DNA of 64,000 nucleotides from Phycisphaerales bacterium (GCA_029260395.1 JAJDDJ010000017.1:52134-116133); one strand, 5' to 3'. Positions 16,135-25,490 are shown, counted from the stretch's first letter. Notes: generated by a model from the letters alone, not told the origin. Translations and numbers: made by a program.

Positions 16135-16983
16135 TCAGTCGGTGGTCGTGGTCACGCTCTCGCCTTCGGTGGCGGGAGCCTCGGCAGCGCTCGCATCGTC
16201 GGCGCGGTACTGAGCCCGGCGGGAACGCTTGCGGCCATCGCCTTCATCCTCCGCGGAGGCCTGCTCGGTGACCGCGCCCGGGCGGTTGCCCTTGCCGTCG
16301 GCGATCGCCTTGCAGAGTTCGCGGATGACCACGTCGATCGAACGCATCGAGTCGTCGTTGCCGGGGATCGCGATATCGACCTGCTCGGGGTCGGCGTCCG
16401 TATCGATCAGCGCGATCGTCGGGATGCCGAGCTTGCGTGCTTCTCGCAACGCCGTGGCTTCAAGCCGAACATCGACGATGACCATCGCGCCGGGGAGCTT
16501 CTCCATGGTGCGGATGCCCGAGAGGTTGCGGTGGATCTTGCGCTTCTCGCGGCGAAGCTGGCTCTCCATCTTTTTGGAGTAGCTGGCGAAGCCGTCGGCC
16601 TCTTCGATGGCCTCAAGCTCTTCGAGCCTCTTGAGGCGGTGGCGGATGGTGCGGAAGTTGGTCAGCGTACCGCCCAGCCAACGCTCCGTGACGTAGTGCA
16701 TCTGCACATCGCCCACGCGCTGGGTGATGACGTCCTTGGCCTGGCGCTTGGTGCCGACGAAGCACACGTCCTTGCCGTCGCTGACGATCCTGGTCACGAG
16801 CCGCTTGGCGAGCAACAGGCCCTTTACGGTCTCTTTGATGTCGATGATGTGGATGCCGTTGCGCTTGCCGTAGATATACGGCTGCATGCGCGGGTTCCAG
16901 CCGCTGGCCCGCTGGCCGAAGTGAATGCCCGCTTCAACAAGGTCGTGAACGAGCGTGTTTTTGGATGTCGGGTTCTCGGACAT
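16135..16983 (-). CDS. rpsB: 30S ribosomal protein S2 with acidic C-terminal tail
   Basis: Ribosomal protein of the small-subunit head-body junction, 282 residues. Family signatures are clear: LVEAGIHFGQRASGWNPRM near the N-terminus, WLGGTLTNFRTI in the middle, and the late block IPTIALIDTDADPEQVDIAI followed by GNDDSMRSIDVVI. After about residue 230 comes an extension rich in Glu, Ala, Arg and Thr that is absent from short S2 proteins. Start ATG 16983 follows GAGAGG. It is the first gene of the minus-strand rpsB-tsf pair. Confidence 0.97.
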   Translation of the reverse strand: MSENPTSKNTLVHDLVEAGIHFGQRASGWNPRMQPYIYGKRNGIHIIDIKETVKGLLLAKRLVTRIVSDGKDVCFVGTKRQAKDVITQRVGDVQMHYVTERWLGGTLTNFRTIRHRLKRLEELEAIEEADGFASYSKKMESQLRREKRKIHRNLSGIRTMEKLPGAMVIVDVRLEATALREARKLGIPTIALIDTDADPEQVDIAIPGNDDSMRSIDVVIRELCKAIADGKGNRPGAVTEQASAEDEGDGRKRSRRAQYRADDASAAEAPATEGESVTTTTD

Positions 16984-17416
16984 GTGTAAGCCTCTCTGGC
17001 AGCGTCACCGACGGCAGCGGTCCGGACCGATCCCAAGCTCACAGTGAGCCAACGGATCGGCGCTCCCGTTCAAAGGGCGCTTCGTGTGCGAAATGCCCCG
17101 CTGGGCACTCGCCAATAAACAAACACAAAGGCTTGGAGCCCGGACCAGCCCCTAGCAATAGATGGTAGGCAGGCCCGTAAGCCCCTGACCGTCCAGCGAG
17201 TTGCTCAAGGACCCCCTCAACCACGACCACACCATCGGCCTTGAGATAACCGAGCCAAGCTGAATGCACCGGCGTGTTAGGATTGTTTTCGTACTGGCTC
17301 GGCCCGATACACAGGGGTTTGCCACAGAGAGGGTTGCGATCGGGCGATGACGATCTCGGGTCCTTTTTTCTGGGGTAGCCAGGACCCCCGCGCTCCGGCG
17401 CGACGTGGAGATCGTG
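16984..17416. other. 433-bp divergent intergenic region between rpsB and the PilZ gene
   Basis: This region should hold the promoters for rpsB (minus) and the secretion operon (plus). One clear element is a perfect 7-bp inverted repeat, GGGTCCT 17358-17364 with AGGACCC 17381-17387, about 30 nt upstream of ATG 17417, with TTTTTTC in its loop. A smaller TGCCC/GGGCA pair lies near 17094-17107. Open frames here have no recognisable motif, and I treat them as non-coding. I found no match to 6S, SRP, tmRNA or RNase P RNA by eye. Confidence 0.5.
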
Positions 17417-17863
17417 ATGGCCGGACTCATCGTCAGAAACGCAGAACGCCACGAGATATCGCTTCCAGTGCGCATGCGGGTCGCCGGTGAGCACGTGTCC
17501 GTGGTCCGCTTGGCTGCTGGTGCCCCCACCCGGGACGGCTGGATCGAGGCGGACCTAGCGGACCTGTCACGGTCGGGCTTCGGGCTCGTCTCGCCGGTTT
17601 TCCTCCCGAGGCTGACGCTGATCCAGGTGCAGATCTTGGACCCGGTTCACGGCGATGAGGCCGATCCACTTCTCGACGGTCTCGTACGCATTCGGCGAGT
17701 CATTATGACCGACGGCAGGCCCTCGTACCTGATTGGTACCAGCGTCGAGCACGGGCACTCGATGATCACGGGCCAGCTCAACAAGCTGATGGACCGGTGC
17801 TCCGACGCCGCTGCCGACCGTGATGAAGCCTTCTCGGGCGAGGAGGAGGCCGGTGATGCTTGA
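17417..17863 (+). CDS. PilZ-domain protein (c-di-GMP binding)
   Basis: A 148-residue protein. The two PilZ motifs are present: RNAER (RxxxR) near residue 7 and DLSRSG (DxSxxG) near residue 52, so it should bind cyclic di-GMP. The C-terminus is acidic. ATG 17417 is chosen over GTGs at 17405 and 17414 because GGAG at 17407-17410 is properly spaced. Its end overlaps the start of gspE by 8 bp. Translational coupling to the secretion ATPase suggests that it gates the apparatus in response to c-di-GMP. Confidence 0.88.
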   Translation: MAGLIVRNAERHEISLPVRMRVAGEHVSVVRLAAGAPTRDGWIEADLADLSRSGFGLVSPVFLPRLTLIQVQILDPVHGDEADPLLDGLVRIRRVIMTDGRPSYLIGTSVEHGHSMITGQLNKLMDRCSDAAADRDEAFSGEEEAGDA

Positions 17864-19535
17864 TGTACGCGACTTTGTGATCCGCTCGCTGGTCGAAGAA
17901 GGCAAGCTCACCGACGAGCAGGTCAAAGAGGCCAGGGCCTACTCCGCCGAGCAGGGGGGAAGCGTCATTGACGCGGTTCGCGCCAACAAGATGTGCTCTG
18001 GCAAGGACGTCGCGATTGTGCGCGCCAAGCTGTGCGAACGGCCCTACCTCGACCTCAACCACTACACGGTCGACATCCGTAATACGCGGTTCCTGAGCCG
18101 GGCGATCGCCGAGCAGCTCAATGCGTTCCCGATCTTCATCATCGACGACGCGGCCACGGTCGCGATGGAAGACCCGCTCGACCTACGGGCGATCGACAAG
18201 CTCCGCAAGGCGCTCAAGTGTGACATCGATGCTGTGCTCTGCGATACCGCTCAGCTCAAGACGCTCATCACCCGCGCGTACAGCCTGTCTGTTGAGAACG
18301 GTGCCAAGCCGCAGACCGAGGTCTCAGACGACCACACCACGGGCGATGAGCCCGTCGTCGCAGCAACCAACCAGATCATCGTGACCGCGATCGAAGCTGG
18401 CGCGTCGGACATCCACATCAACCCCGACGAACACGGCCTGCACCTGCGCTACCGAGTCGATGGCGTGCTCACCACACAGCAGGGACCGGTCATGTCCATG
18501 CACGCGGGGCTCGTGCAACGCCTCAAGGTCATGGCCAAGCTCGATCTCACGCAGACCCGCAGGCCGCAAGACGGCAAGTTCCGATACACGCACAAGGGCC
18601 AACCTATTGACGTACGCCTCAGCCTCGTGCCGACGGTGCAGGGCGAGAACGTGGTGATGCGCCTGCTGCGGCCCGCGACCTCGATCGGCGATTTCAGCGA
18701 GCTGATGATGCCGGCCGATGTGCGTGAATGGTTCGAAGACGTCATCATCCGTCCTCACGGCATGGTGCTCGTTTCAGGCCCCACCGGCTCCGGCAAGACC
18801 ACCACGCTGTACACGGCGCTGCACCGAATCAACCGGCCCGAGGTCAACATCATGACCGTCGAAGACCCGGTTGAGATCCGCATGCCACTGATCCGCCAAG
18901 TGCAGGCCAACCACGAGATCGGGCTGGACTTCGCTTCGGCGCTGCGGTCGTTCCTTCGCCAGGACCCGGACGTGATTCTGGTAGGTGAGATTCGCGACGC
19001 CGAGACGGCGCGCATCGCTGTGCAGGCCGCGCTGACGGGCCACCTCGTGTTCTCGACGGTTCACACTAACGACGCCTGCGGGTCGATCGCTCGCCTCCGC
19101 GACATGTCGGTTCCGTCGTTCGCCATCAACAACGCGCTGCTCTGCACGCTCGCCCAGCGGCTGGTTCGCCGAGTGTGCACCGAGTGCGCCACGCCCGACC
19201 AGCCGACCGACCGCAGGCGAGCCATGCTGGGCCTCTCTCCCGAGCACACGAGCGGGATGGTCAAGGGTGCCGGCTGCGCGCGCTGCCTGCACACCGGGTA
19301 CAAGGGCCGAATGGGTGTCTACGAGATGCTCCGCGTCTCGGCCAAAGTGCAGGAAGCCATCGAGAAGGACGGCTCAACCGCCCAGATTCGCGACATCGCC
19401 CAGGGCGAAGGCATGAAGCTCATGTGGGAAGATGGGCTTCGCAAGGCCCAGCAGGGTCTCACCACCTGCGAAGAGTTGCTCAAGCTGCGCTCGGTCGTTG
19501 AGATCCAGAAAGACCAGACGGAGGTCGCGGCATGA
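17856..19535 (+). CDS. gspE: GspE/PilB-type secretion ATPase
   Basis: Hexameric ATPase that powers pseudopilus assembly from the cytoplasm; 559 residues. The N-terminal MshEN-like domain (RSLVEEGKLTDEQVKEARAY) is of the type that can itself bind c-di-GMP. Walker A is SGPTGSGKTTTLY, the Asp box TVEDPVEIRMPLIRQ, Walker B VGEIRDAETAR, and the His box HLVFSTVHTNDA. A C-terminal zinc finger has CTEC and CARC. ATG 17856 follows GAGGAGG and overlaps the PilZ gene. It overlaps gspF by ATGA. Confidence 0.95.
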   Translation: MLDVRDFVIRSLVEEGKLTDEQVKEARAYSAEQGGSVIDAVRANKMCSGKDVAIVRAKLCERPYLDLNHYTVDIRNTRFLSRAIAEQLNAFPIFIIDDAATVAMEDPLDLRAIDKLRKALKCDIDAVLCDTAQLKTLITRAYSLSVENGAKPQTEVSDDHTTGDEPVVAATNQIIVTAIEAGASDIHINPDEHGLHLRYRVDGVLTTQQGPVMSMHAGLVQRLKVMAKLDLTQTRRPQDGKFRYTHKGQPIDVRLSLVPTVQGENVVMRLLRPATSIGDFSELMMPADVREWFEDVIIRPHGMVLVSGPTGSGKTTTLYTALHRINRPEVNIMTVEDPVEIRMPLIRQVQANHEIGLDFASALRSFLRQDPDVILVGEIRDAETARIAVQAALTGHLVFSTVHTNDACGSIARLRDMSVPSFAINNALLCTLAQRLVRRVCTECATPDQPTDRRRAMLGLSPEHTSGMVKGAGCARCLHTGYKGRMGVYEMLRVSAKVQEAIEKDGSTAQIRDIAQGEGMKLMWEDGLRKAQQGLTTCEELLKLRSVVEIQKDQTEVAA

Positions 19536-20737
19536 GCGTATCTGTCTTCAACTACAAGGCACTCGATTCCAACGGTCGGAACAAGTCAGGGCGCATCGAA
19601 GCGACAAGCGAGCAGCAGGCCTACACGGTTCTCGCAGAAAAAGGGCTCACGCCACTTTCAGTCAAGCTGCCCACAGCGCTCACGTTCAGCTTTAGCCGCA
19701 AGCGAGCCACGCTGGCGGATATCGCTGGCTTTACGCGCGAGTTGAGCGTGCTGGTCGAGGCGCGCATCCCGCTGGCTGAGGGCATACGGGGCATCGCTCA
19801 GGCCGAGAGGAAAGCCGACCTTCGCCGCATCTTGCTCGATGTAGCATCGAGCGTGGAGTCGGGCACATCGGTCTGCGAGGCCATCGCCAACAACCGGTCC
19901 GCATTCGGGGATGTGTACGTACACACACTGGGCGCCGCTGAGAAAACAGGCAGCCTCGCGGAGGTCACGGCACTGCTCGCTGACATGCTGGAACGCCAGA
20001 TCGAATCACGCCAACAGCTGAGAGCGGCGCTGACGTACCCGGTCGTAGTTATCGGCGTGGTTGCGGCCGCATTGGCTGTCATCCTGATGTTCGTGATCCC
20101 ACGGTTCAGCGCAACGTTTGAGTCCAGCGGTATCGAACTGCCCATGATCACCGTGGTCATCCAGGCGCTCGCCCTATGGCTCAAGACCAACTGGCTGTTC
20201 GTGCTTGTGGGGCTTTCTGCAGCTGGCGGTTTGGCCGCGTTCGCCTGGAAGACCCCTAAGGGCCGTGCCAGAATGGAGCGCCTCACGCTCCGGCTGCCGG
20301 TGTTCGGCGGGCTGATCGCATCGGTCACCACGGGCCGATTTGCTCGTGTGTTCGGGCTGTCGCTCCGCAGCGGGCTGGACGTCGTTGAGTCCCTGAGTAT
20401 CGGCGGTGCCTCGACGGGCCGGGCCGCCTTCACTCAAGACACGCAGGTCATGTGCGAAAGGCTCCGCACGGGCGATTCCATGAGCGCGGTGCTCACAGAG
20501 ACGCCGTACCTGCCCGGGTTCGCTCAGCGGATGCTCAGCGCCGGCAAGGACTCCAAGGAACTTGCCAAATCGTGCGATGTGATTGCCAAGCATTACGAGC
20601 GCGAGGCAAGCAACCTTACCAAGAGCGTCAGCCAGTTGCTCGAGCCGTTGCTGACCGTATGCCTCGCAGCCGTGGTGCTGCTGGTGGCGCTGTCCGTGTT
20701 CCTACCCATGTGGAAAATGGTCTCGGTCTCTACGTAG
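19532..20737 (+). CDS. gspF: GspF/PilC-type inner-membrane platform protein
   Basis: Polytopic platform protein, 401 residues, that couples the ATPase to pseudopilin insertion. It begins with the family opening VFNYKALDSNGRNKSGRIEA and has two GspF repeats, FTRELSVLVEARIPLAEGI and FARVFGLSLRSGLDVVESL. There are three hydrophobic stretches, including VVVIGVVAAALAVILMFVIP and the C-terminal LTVCLAAVVLLVALSVFLP. The start overlaps gspE as ATGA. A second GspF-type gene lies at 43723 in the pilus operon. Confidence 0.95.
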   Translation: MSVSVFNYKALDSNGRNKSGRIEATSEQQAYTVLAEKGLTPLSVKLPTALTFSFSRKRATLADIAGFTRELSVLVEARIPLAEGIRGIAQAERKADLRRILLDVASSVESGTSVCEAIANNRSAFGDVYVHTLGAAEKTGSLAEVTALLADMLERQIESRQQLRAALTYPVVVIGVVAAALAVILMFVIPRFSATFESSGIELPMITVVIQALALWLKTNWLFVLVGLSAAGGLAAFAWKTPKGRARMERLTLRLPVFGGLIASVTTGRFARVFGLSLRSGLDVVESLSIGGASTGRAAFTQDTQVMCERLRTGDSMSAVLTETPYLPGFAQRMLSAGKDSKELAKSCDVIAKHYEREASNLTKSVSQLLEPLLTVCLAAVVLLVALSVFLPMWKMVSVST

Positions 20738-20766
20738 GCCGGTCATTGATCAGAGAGGTCCCCGCG

Positions 20767-21252
20767 ATGGTCAACAAAGTGCTCCCAAGGTTGGTCAGGA
20801 GAGCGTTTTCATTGGTCGAGGTGCTCGTTGTCGTGGTCATCTTGGGCATCCTTGCCGCGATGGTCGTGCCACAGTTCTCGGGCGCGACCGAGAGTGCGCA
20901 GACCACCAGCGTTGAATCAACGCTCGGCACGGTGCGCAGCTCGATCGCCGCGTTTCGAACGCGAGCCGTGGTATCGGGCGGCGACCCGTATCCAAGCCTG
21001 AATCAGCTGACCGATCGGGGCGTGGTGCTCGCGGATGGCGTGCCGCACAATCCCTTTACCCGCATCGGCGGTGTGCAGTCGGTCTCGCTCTCGCAGGCGC
21101 GGGACCGCGCCGTGATGAACGAGGGCCAAATCGGGTGGAACTACTACGTGGACAACAACGCTGTGCCCCCGACAGCAGAGTTCTACGCGAACTCTAGAGA
21201 AGCCACGACCCGCAAGAGCGGCGGGGTCGTGCTCACCGCCAACAAACTCTAA
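20767..21252 (+). CDS. gspG: Major pseudopilin, GspG-like
   Basis: A 161-residue prepilin. The leader MVNKVLPRLVRRA is followed by FSLVEVLVVVVILGILAAMV, with Glu5 after the predicted cut. The residue before the cut is Ala, not the usual Gly. The mature chain is short and ends in a region (IGWNYYVDNNAVPPTAEFYA) similar in position to the GspG calcium-site end. ATG 20767 follows AGAGAGG. As the first pseudopilin after gspF, GspG is the natural assignment, though the length and motif also allow a generic type IV pilin. Confidence 0.85.
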   Translation: MVNKVLPRLVRRAFSLVEVLVVVVILGILAAMVVPQFSGATESAQTTSVESTLGTVRSSIAAFRTRAVVSGGDPYPSLNQLTDRGVVLADGVPHNPFTRIGGVQSVSLSQARDRAVMNEGQIGWNYYVDNNAVPPTAEFYANSREATTRKSGGVVLTANKL

Positions 21253-21254
21253 CC

Positions 21255-21779
21255 ATGAACTTCCCCACGCCCCATCCCGCTCGCAGGCGAGCCGCGACGC
21301 TCATCGAGGTGCTCGTGGTCGTCGTCATCATGAGCGTGCTCGCGGCTACTGCGGCTCCCGCGATCTCGACCGCGCAGGATGTCACCCGGGCTGCGGCGGT
21401 TCGCGAAGTGCGTAGAGTCATCGAGTACGCGCGTGCGCACGCTATCGCCAGCGGTTCGGCGACGGGCATCATCGTCGACACAGCAAACGAGTCAATCACG
21501 CTGCTGGTCATGGTCGAGGGCAATCCCGTGCCCATCACCGACGGGCTGGGCAGCGAGATGCCTCCGATCAATCTCGCCTCGATGTTCGGCGGGGCCGACC
21601 TTGCATCGGTGAGTGGAGGTCTCTCGAGCGGCGACTCGCTCTGGTTTGACTACGACGGCACCCCCCACCGCCGAAACAGCCTCGGCGATCCCCTTGGCGC
21701 TATCGACCAGGAAGTCGTGTACACCTTCGCAAGCGGCGGCACGGTCCGCGTGTCGCCCGTCGGGGGGATGGTCCAATGA
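21255..21779 (+). CDS. gspH: Minor pseudopilin, GspH-like
   Basis: A 174-residue prepilin. The leader ends ARRRA and the mature chain starts ATLIEVLVVVVIMSVLAATA, with Glu5. The following AREVRRVIEYARAHAIASGS-like stretch (VREVRRVIEYARAHAIASG) is the typical GspH/FimT helix. It starts 2 bp after gspG and overlaps the next gene by ATGA. It should form part of the pseudopilus tip. Confidence 0.85.
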   Translation: MNFPTPHPARRRAATLIEVLVVVVIMSVLAATAAPAISTAQDVTRAAAVREVRRVIEYARAHAIASGSATGIIVDTANESITLLVMVEGNPVPITDGLGSEMPPINLASMFGGADLASVSGGLSSGDSLWFDYDGTPHRRNSLGDPLGAIDQEVVYTFASGGTVRVSPVGGMVQ

Positions 21780-22255
21780 AACGATGTGGGCGGACCACTA
21801 TGCGGCGGGGCGTGACGCTGCTTGAAGCCGTGGCGGCGGTGCTCGTGCTGTCGATCTCGGTACCGCCGACGCTGGCGCTGCTTACCGATGCGGCCTCGAC
21901 GCGGGCCGACTCAATCGCCACAACGCGGGCCACGCTGTACGCGCAGGCGGTGATGGAGCAGGTTATCGCAGATGTGTGCTCGCCGGATGAAACGCTCGGT
22001 TTCGAAGCCCTCGCCGACGACGACGCGTACCTCGCGGGGCTTGAGAACCGTCTCGTCGAGGTCACCGAAGGCTACACGCCGTTCAGGCTCGCGCACGCCG
22101 TAGTCATCGGTGAGCTCGCCGACGAGAGCGGAACTCCCTCGGGCGACGCCGCCGCTGATGCATACCGCCGGATCCGCGTGGAGATCACCTTCTTGACTTC
22201 CGGCGGCATGCAGACGCTGGTCATCGAGCACCTGCTCACCGAGGCCGGCGCATGA
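21776..22255 (+). CDS. gspI: Minor pseudopilin, GspI/PilV-like
   Basis: A 159-residue prepilin with leader MKRCGRTTMRRG and mature start VTLLEAVAAVLVLSISVPPT; Glu5 is present. The pattern ATLYAQAVMEQVIADV after the helix matches GspI/PilV minor pilins. It overlaps both neighbours by ATGA. I assign GspI by order (G, H, I, J) and by the TLLEA start. Confidence 0.8.
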   Translation: MKRCGRTTMRRGVTLLEAVAAVLVLSISVPPTLALLTDAASTRADSIATTRATLYAQAVMEQVIADVCSPDETLGFEALADDDAYLAGLENRLVEVTEGYTPFRLAHAVVIGELADESGTPSGDAAADAYRRIRVEITFLTSGGMQTLVIEHLLTEAGA

Positions 22256-22767
22256 GACTCGCTCCGCGCCCAACACGCCGAGGCATGACGCTGCTCGAAG
22301 CGATGCTCACTATCGTGATCGTTTCGATCATCGCGGCCATCGTCACGCCGATCGTGGCTTCGGCGACCGAGAACTACGCCGCTGCGGCCAATACCCGCCA
22401 GGACGTCGAACAAGCCGCCTTCGCGATGGAACGGATCGTCCGCGTGCTCCGCGAGATCCCCCTCGATGAGGCAAACCCCGAATTGCTGGGCATCAGCTCG
22501 CTGACTTCAGATTCCATTACGCTCGACGACAACCGTGAGCTTCGGCTGGTTGGCGAGCGCCTTGTGCTGACCGACAGAACCGGTCTCAGCGGCGATCTCT
22601 GCGACAGAATGACTGTGTTTACCGTTGAGTTGTTCTCGACCGATGGCCTCACCGCTGTCACCGCGGACGACCCTGCGGCGCACGTGCTGCAGGTCACCCT
22701 CGTGATGGCCGGCCTGGACCTGCGAACACGGGTAATGCCCCGCGTGCGCATGACGGGAGGCGGCTGA
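22252..22767 (+). CDS. gspJ: Minor pseudopilin, GspJ/PilW-like
   Basis: A 171-residue prepilin with leader MRLAPRPTRRG and mature start MTLLEAMLTIVIVSIIAAIV. The region AAFAMERIVRVLREIPLDEA is the GspJ/PilW-type helix, followed by a beta-rich globular part (SITLDDNRELRLVGERLVLT). It overlaps gspI by ATGA and the next gene by one base (TGATG). Confidence 0.8.
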   Translation: MRLAPRPTRRGMTLLEAMLTIVIVSIIAAIVTPIVASATENYAAAANTRQDVEQAAFAMERIVRVLREIPLDEANPELLGISSLTSDSITLDDNRELRLVGERLVLTDRTGLSGDLCDRMTVFTVELFSTDGLTAVTADDPAAHVLQVTLVMAGLDLRTRVMPRVRMTGGG

Positions 22768-23117
22768 TGCGTGGTCCGTTCAGGCAGCGACGCGCAGCGG
22801 TGCTCGTCGCTATGGTGCTCGTGCTCGCGCTGCTGCACCTGCTGGTCGTAGGCTCGCTCGCTCCCGGTCGCAGCGAGTCCGAGCTAGCAGCGCTGCGCGT
22901 CGAAACCATCAGGGCATTCTACGCCGCCGAGGCGGGCGCGCTCGTCGTGATTCGCCGCACAATCGATGGAGGCGATCCCATCGCGCCGGGCGGATCGCTT
23001 GATCTCGCGGGCGGCCGAGCGGTTTTTGTGGCGTGGCCAGCCGACGGCATCGGCGAGTTCTCGGTCGAAGGTCGATCAGGACGAGCGGTGCGACGGCTGA
23101 GCCTCACCATCGAGTGA
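22767..23117 (+). CDS. Short GspK/PilX-like protein
   Basis: A 116-residue membrane-anchored protein occupying the gspK position. The N-terminus MRGPFRQRRAAVLVAMVLVL resembles GspK/PilX starts, and ETIRAFYAAEAGALVVIRRT is the AAEAG helix typical of PilX/GspK. It is far shorter than usual GspK (about 300 residues), lacks the helical insertion domain and has no Glu at position 5 after the putative cut. It may be a minimal tip protein. A 103-bp gap with GGGCC/GGCCC inverted repeats near 23163-23189 follows. Confidence 0.7.
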   Translation: MRGPFRQRRAAVLVAMVLVLALLHLLVVGSLAPGRSESELAALRVETIRAFYAAEAGALVVIRRTIDGGDPIAPGGSLDLAGGRAVFVAWPADGIGEFSVEGRSGRAVRRLSLTIE

Positions 23118-23220
23118 CCGATGAACTATCCGATCGAGTAACCGCCACGGACCCACCGGATCGGGCCAAAGCGGGGCCCGCAATGGGCCGATAGGCCTCC
23201 TACGGCATAAGGACTTATTC

Positions 23221-24897
23221 GTGTTGAGACGCCAAAGAGTTACGGTTGTGCTGACCCCTTCAGCACTGGAAGTGGTCGTCACGGACAGCGCAGGCCACGC
23301 GGTCGATCGCAAGCGGATGTCGCTCGATCCGGTCGCGGTAGAGGATGCGTGGAAGGGCAACCTGTCCTCGCTCGACAGCGGGCTGGTCAGCCTGCTGCGA
23401 TCGCTCGACGTGCCGCGCAAGACCCAGGCCGACGTGGTGTACCTCGGCCCCGACGAGGCCGTCGAGGCAAGAGACTTTGATGCCTCAGCGCCGAAGGTAC
23501 GCGAGCTGGCCGAAGCAAAGATGCTCCACGAGCTCCCGTTCAACCGCGAGCAGGCCGTCTGTGCCACCCGAAGACTGCGGTGCGATGCGCTCTGCCAGCA
23601 GACGCTGGTGCTCGGCGTCGCCGACCGTGACGTGCACGTCAACTCTCTCTTTTCGTGGCTCCGCAGGGCGGGTCTTGCGCCCGTGGGCGCTGTACCGCTC
23701 GAAGCGCTCGTCATCGGCGAAACGCTCGAAGACATGCAGACCGTCCGGGAGCAGACCGGCCGAACCGGCCGGGTCGTGCAATGGCGTCTCGGCGAATTCG
23801 TCTCCGTGCTGGTGGTCTCCACACAGATCGAAGGCGGCCTGCGACTCGAACTCGTCCGGGCGTTCCGCGTCGGCTTCGATGCGCTTGTCGAGGCGCTTGC
23901 ACGCGCCATCCAACAGGACGACACCGCGGGCGTCAATCCCCAGGACACTGAGCGGGCACGCACCACCCTCCTCGATATCGGCATACCCAAGCAAGACCAG
24001 ATCGTGGACCCGCTCAGCGGCAAGACCGGCCGCGACGCTCTGCCGCTGATGCAGCCCGTGATGCAACGCATGGCGCTCGAAGCCAAACAGACTCTACGCT
24101 ACGGGCTTGAGGATAACGATGTCCGATCAATCCTCGTCTCCGGACCCGGCGCCTGCATCGCGGGCCTCGGCGAGATGCTCGAACAGTTCATTGAGGTTGA
24201 CATCGAGCCCGTCTTCGGAACCGATCAACCCGACGACCAAAAGTGTGCCGGCTGCGAGCTTAGGTTGGGACAACGCCAAGCCTTGGGCTTCGTACCGCTT
24301 GTACCCCGCGCTGTTGCCGCCCAACGGGAGTCAGGCCAACTCTCCCGAGCCATGCGCGTCGGCGCTGTCGCAGCACTCGCATTCCTCGGCTGGACCGCTG
24401 CGGATGCCTGGACCACCAAAGACAAGATCGACCAACAGGTCGCGGCGTTCGAGCCACAGATCGAGCGCATCCGCCGGGTGACCAGCGAGGAAGCGCAGGT
24501 CCGGGCGATGGGCGATTCGGTCGGCAAGGTCGAGTTCAGCCTCTATGAAGCAATGGGCACCCTGCCCGATTGGAAGGGTCTGCTCACCGAGCTCAGTTCG
24601 CTGTGCAACGACAACGTGCGCATGATCGCGGTCACGAGCAGCACAAACGACCACATAAACGTGCTCGAGATGCGAGGAGTCTCTCTCGAATCGGCCGCCG
24701 ATGAGAAGCAAGAACACCTCGCGGCGTTCCTGCACAGCCTGTCCGAGAGCCCGCTGTTCACGGACGTGCTGCTCGAATCGACCCGGCGAACCGAGTTCCA
24801 AGGCGAGGCCGGCCGGCAGTTTGTCATCAAGGCGCACTGCGTGGCCCTGCCGCCCAGAAACTCCATCTTCGCCTCCCATACCGAGGACGACTCATGA
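23221..24897 (+). CDS. GspL-like protein (PilM-like ATPase fold plus PilN-like domain)
   Basis: A 558-residue bitopic protein. The first ~330 residues have the PilM/GspL actin-like order (VTVVLTPSALEVVVTDSAGH at the start, LPFNREQAVCATRRL, later MALEAKQTLRYGLEDNDVRS and SGPGACIAGLGEMLEQ). A membrane helix is at about 378-396 (RVGAVAALAFLGWTAADAW). A PilN-like outside domain follows (LPDWKGLLTELSSLCNDNVR, then LAAFLHSLSESPLFTDVLL). GTG 23221 follows AAGGA. It should link GspE to GspM in the inner membrane. It overlaps the next gene by ATGA. Confidence 0.8.
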   Translation: MLRRQRVTVVLTPSALEVVVTDSAGHAVDRKRMSLDPVAVEDAWKGNLSSLDSGLVSLLRSLDVPRKTQADVVYLGPDEAVEARDFDASAPKVRELAEAKMLHELPFNREQAVCATRRLRCDALCQQTLVLGVADRDVHVNSLFSWLRRAGLAPVGAVPLEALVIGETLEDMQTVREQTGRTGRVVQWRLGEFVSVLVVSTQIEGGLRLELVRAFRVGFDALVEALARAIQQDDTAGVNPQDTERARTTLLDIGIPKQDQIVDPLSGKTGRDALPLMQPVMQRMALEAKQTLRYGLEDNDVRSILVSGPGACIAGLGEMLEQFIEVDIEPVFGTDQPDDQKCAGCELRLGQRQALGFVPLVPRAVAAQRESGQLSRAMRVGAVAALAFLGWTAADAWTTKDKIDQQVAAFEPQIERIRRVTSEEAQVRAMGDSVGKVEFSLYEAMGTLPDWKGLLTELSSLCNDNVRMIAVTSSTNDHINVLEMRGVSLESAADEKQEHLAAFLHSLSESPLFTDVLLESTRRTEFQGEAGRQFVIKAHCVALPPRNSIFASHTEDDS

Positions 24898-25490
24898 ACC
24901 AGATCATCGCCAAGCGTGTCGGCATCGAGCTTGTGGTCATCACGGGAATCCTCTTTGTCGCGCACGAGTACGCCGTTGTCCCCATGGAGCATGAGATCGT
25001 GAACACGCAGTCCACGCTCTCGCAGTTCGAAACCGAGCAACCCCGGTTCAACCAATACAACAACGAGCACGAGCTTGCGGTGGCTGAGATTCTCGAAGGC
25101 CTGACCGCGCGGGCCACCTCACTCAACGAAATTGGTACCGATTCGGTCGAGCCGTCGCAGCTCTACTCACGGTACAAGGCCGCTGCCGACCGGTTCGGCC
25201 TGGAGCTCGAACGCATCGACCCCAACACCGAGGCCAGCAAGTCGGGAGGCTCCTCTCCGATCGAGTCGACGGGCTTCACCGTCAGCGTGACGGGAGACTT
25301 CGCCAACGTCGCGAGGTTCGTCGGTGCGATTCAGCTCGAGTTTACGCTCACCGCGGTGGACTCCGTCCGCATGGCCCCCGATCCCAACAACGGCCCGGAC
25401 GACGAGGGCGTGCTCGCGACCATCAAAACGCGCCACTTCGGGCTTACCCGCCAAATCGCCGTCGCCTCGGCGGAGGACAGCCAGCCATGA
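24894..25490 (+). CDS. GspM/PilO-like inner-membrane protein
   Basis: A 198-residue protein with one N-terminal membrane helix (IELVVITGILFVAHEYAVV), a coiled-coil stretch (MEHEIVNTQSTLSQFETEQP) and a C-terminal ferredoxin-like domain (STGFTVSVTGDFANVARFVG), as in PilO/GspM. It overlaps both neighbours by ATGA. It is expected to pair with the GspL-like protein. Confidence 0.75.
   Translation: MNQIIAKRVGIELVVITGILFVAHEYAVVPMEHEIVNTQSTLSQFETEQPRFNQYNNEHELAVAEILEGLTARATSLNEIGTDSVEPSQLYSRYKAAADRFGLELERIDPNTEASKSGGSSPIESTGFTVSVTGDFANVARFVGAIQLEFTLTAVDSVRMAPDPNNGPDDEGVLATIKTRHFGLTRQIAVASAEDSQP

Noticed and set aside
17039..17494. Open frame of 151 codons on the minus strand upstream of rpsB
   Set aside because: It has no recognisable motif, it overlaps the PilZ gene start, and the region is the only place for the rpsB and secretion-operon promoters.
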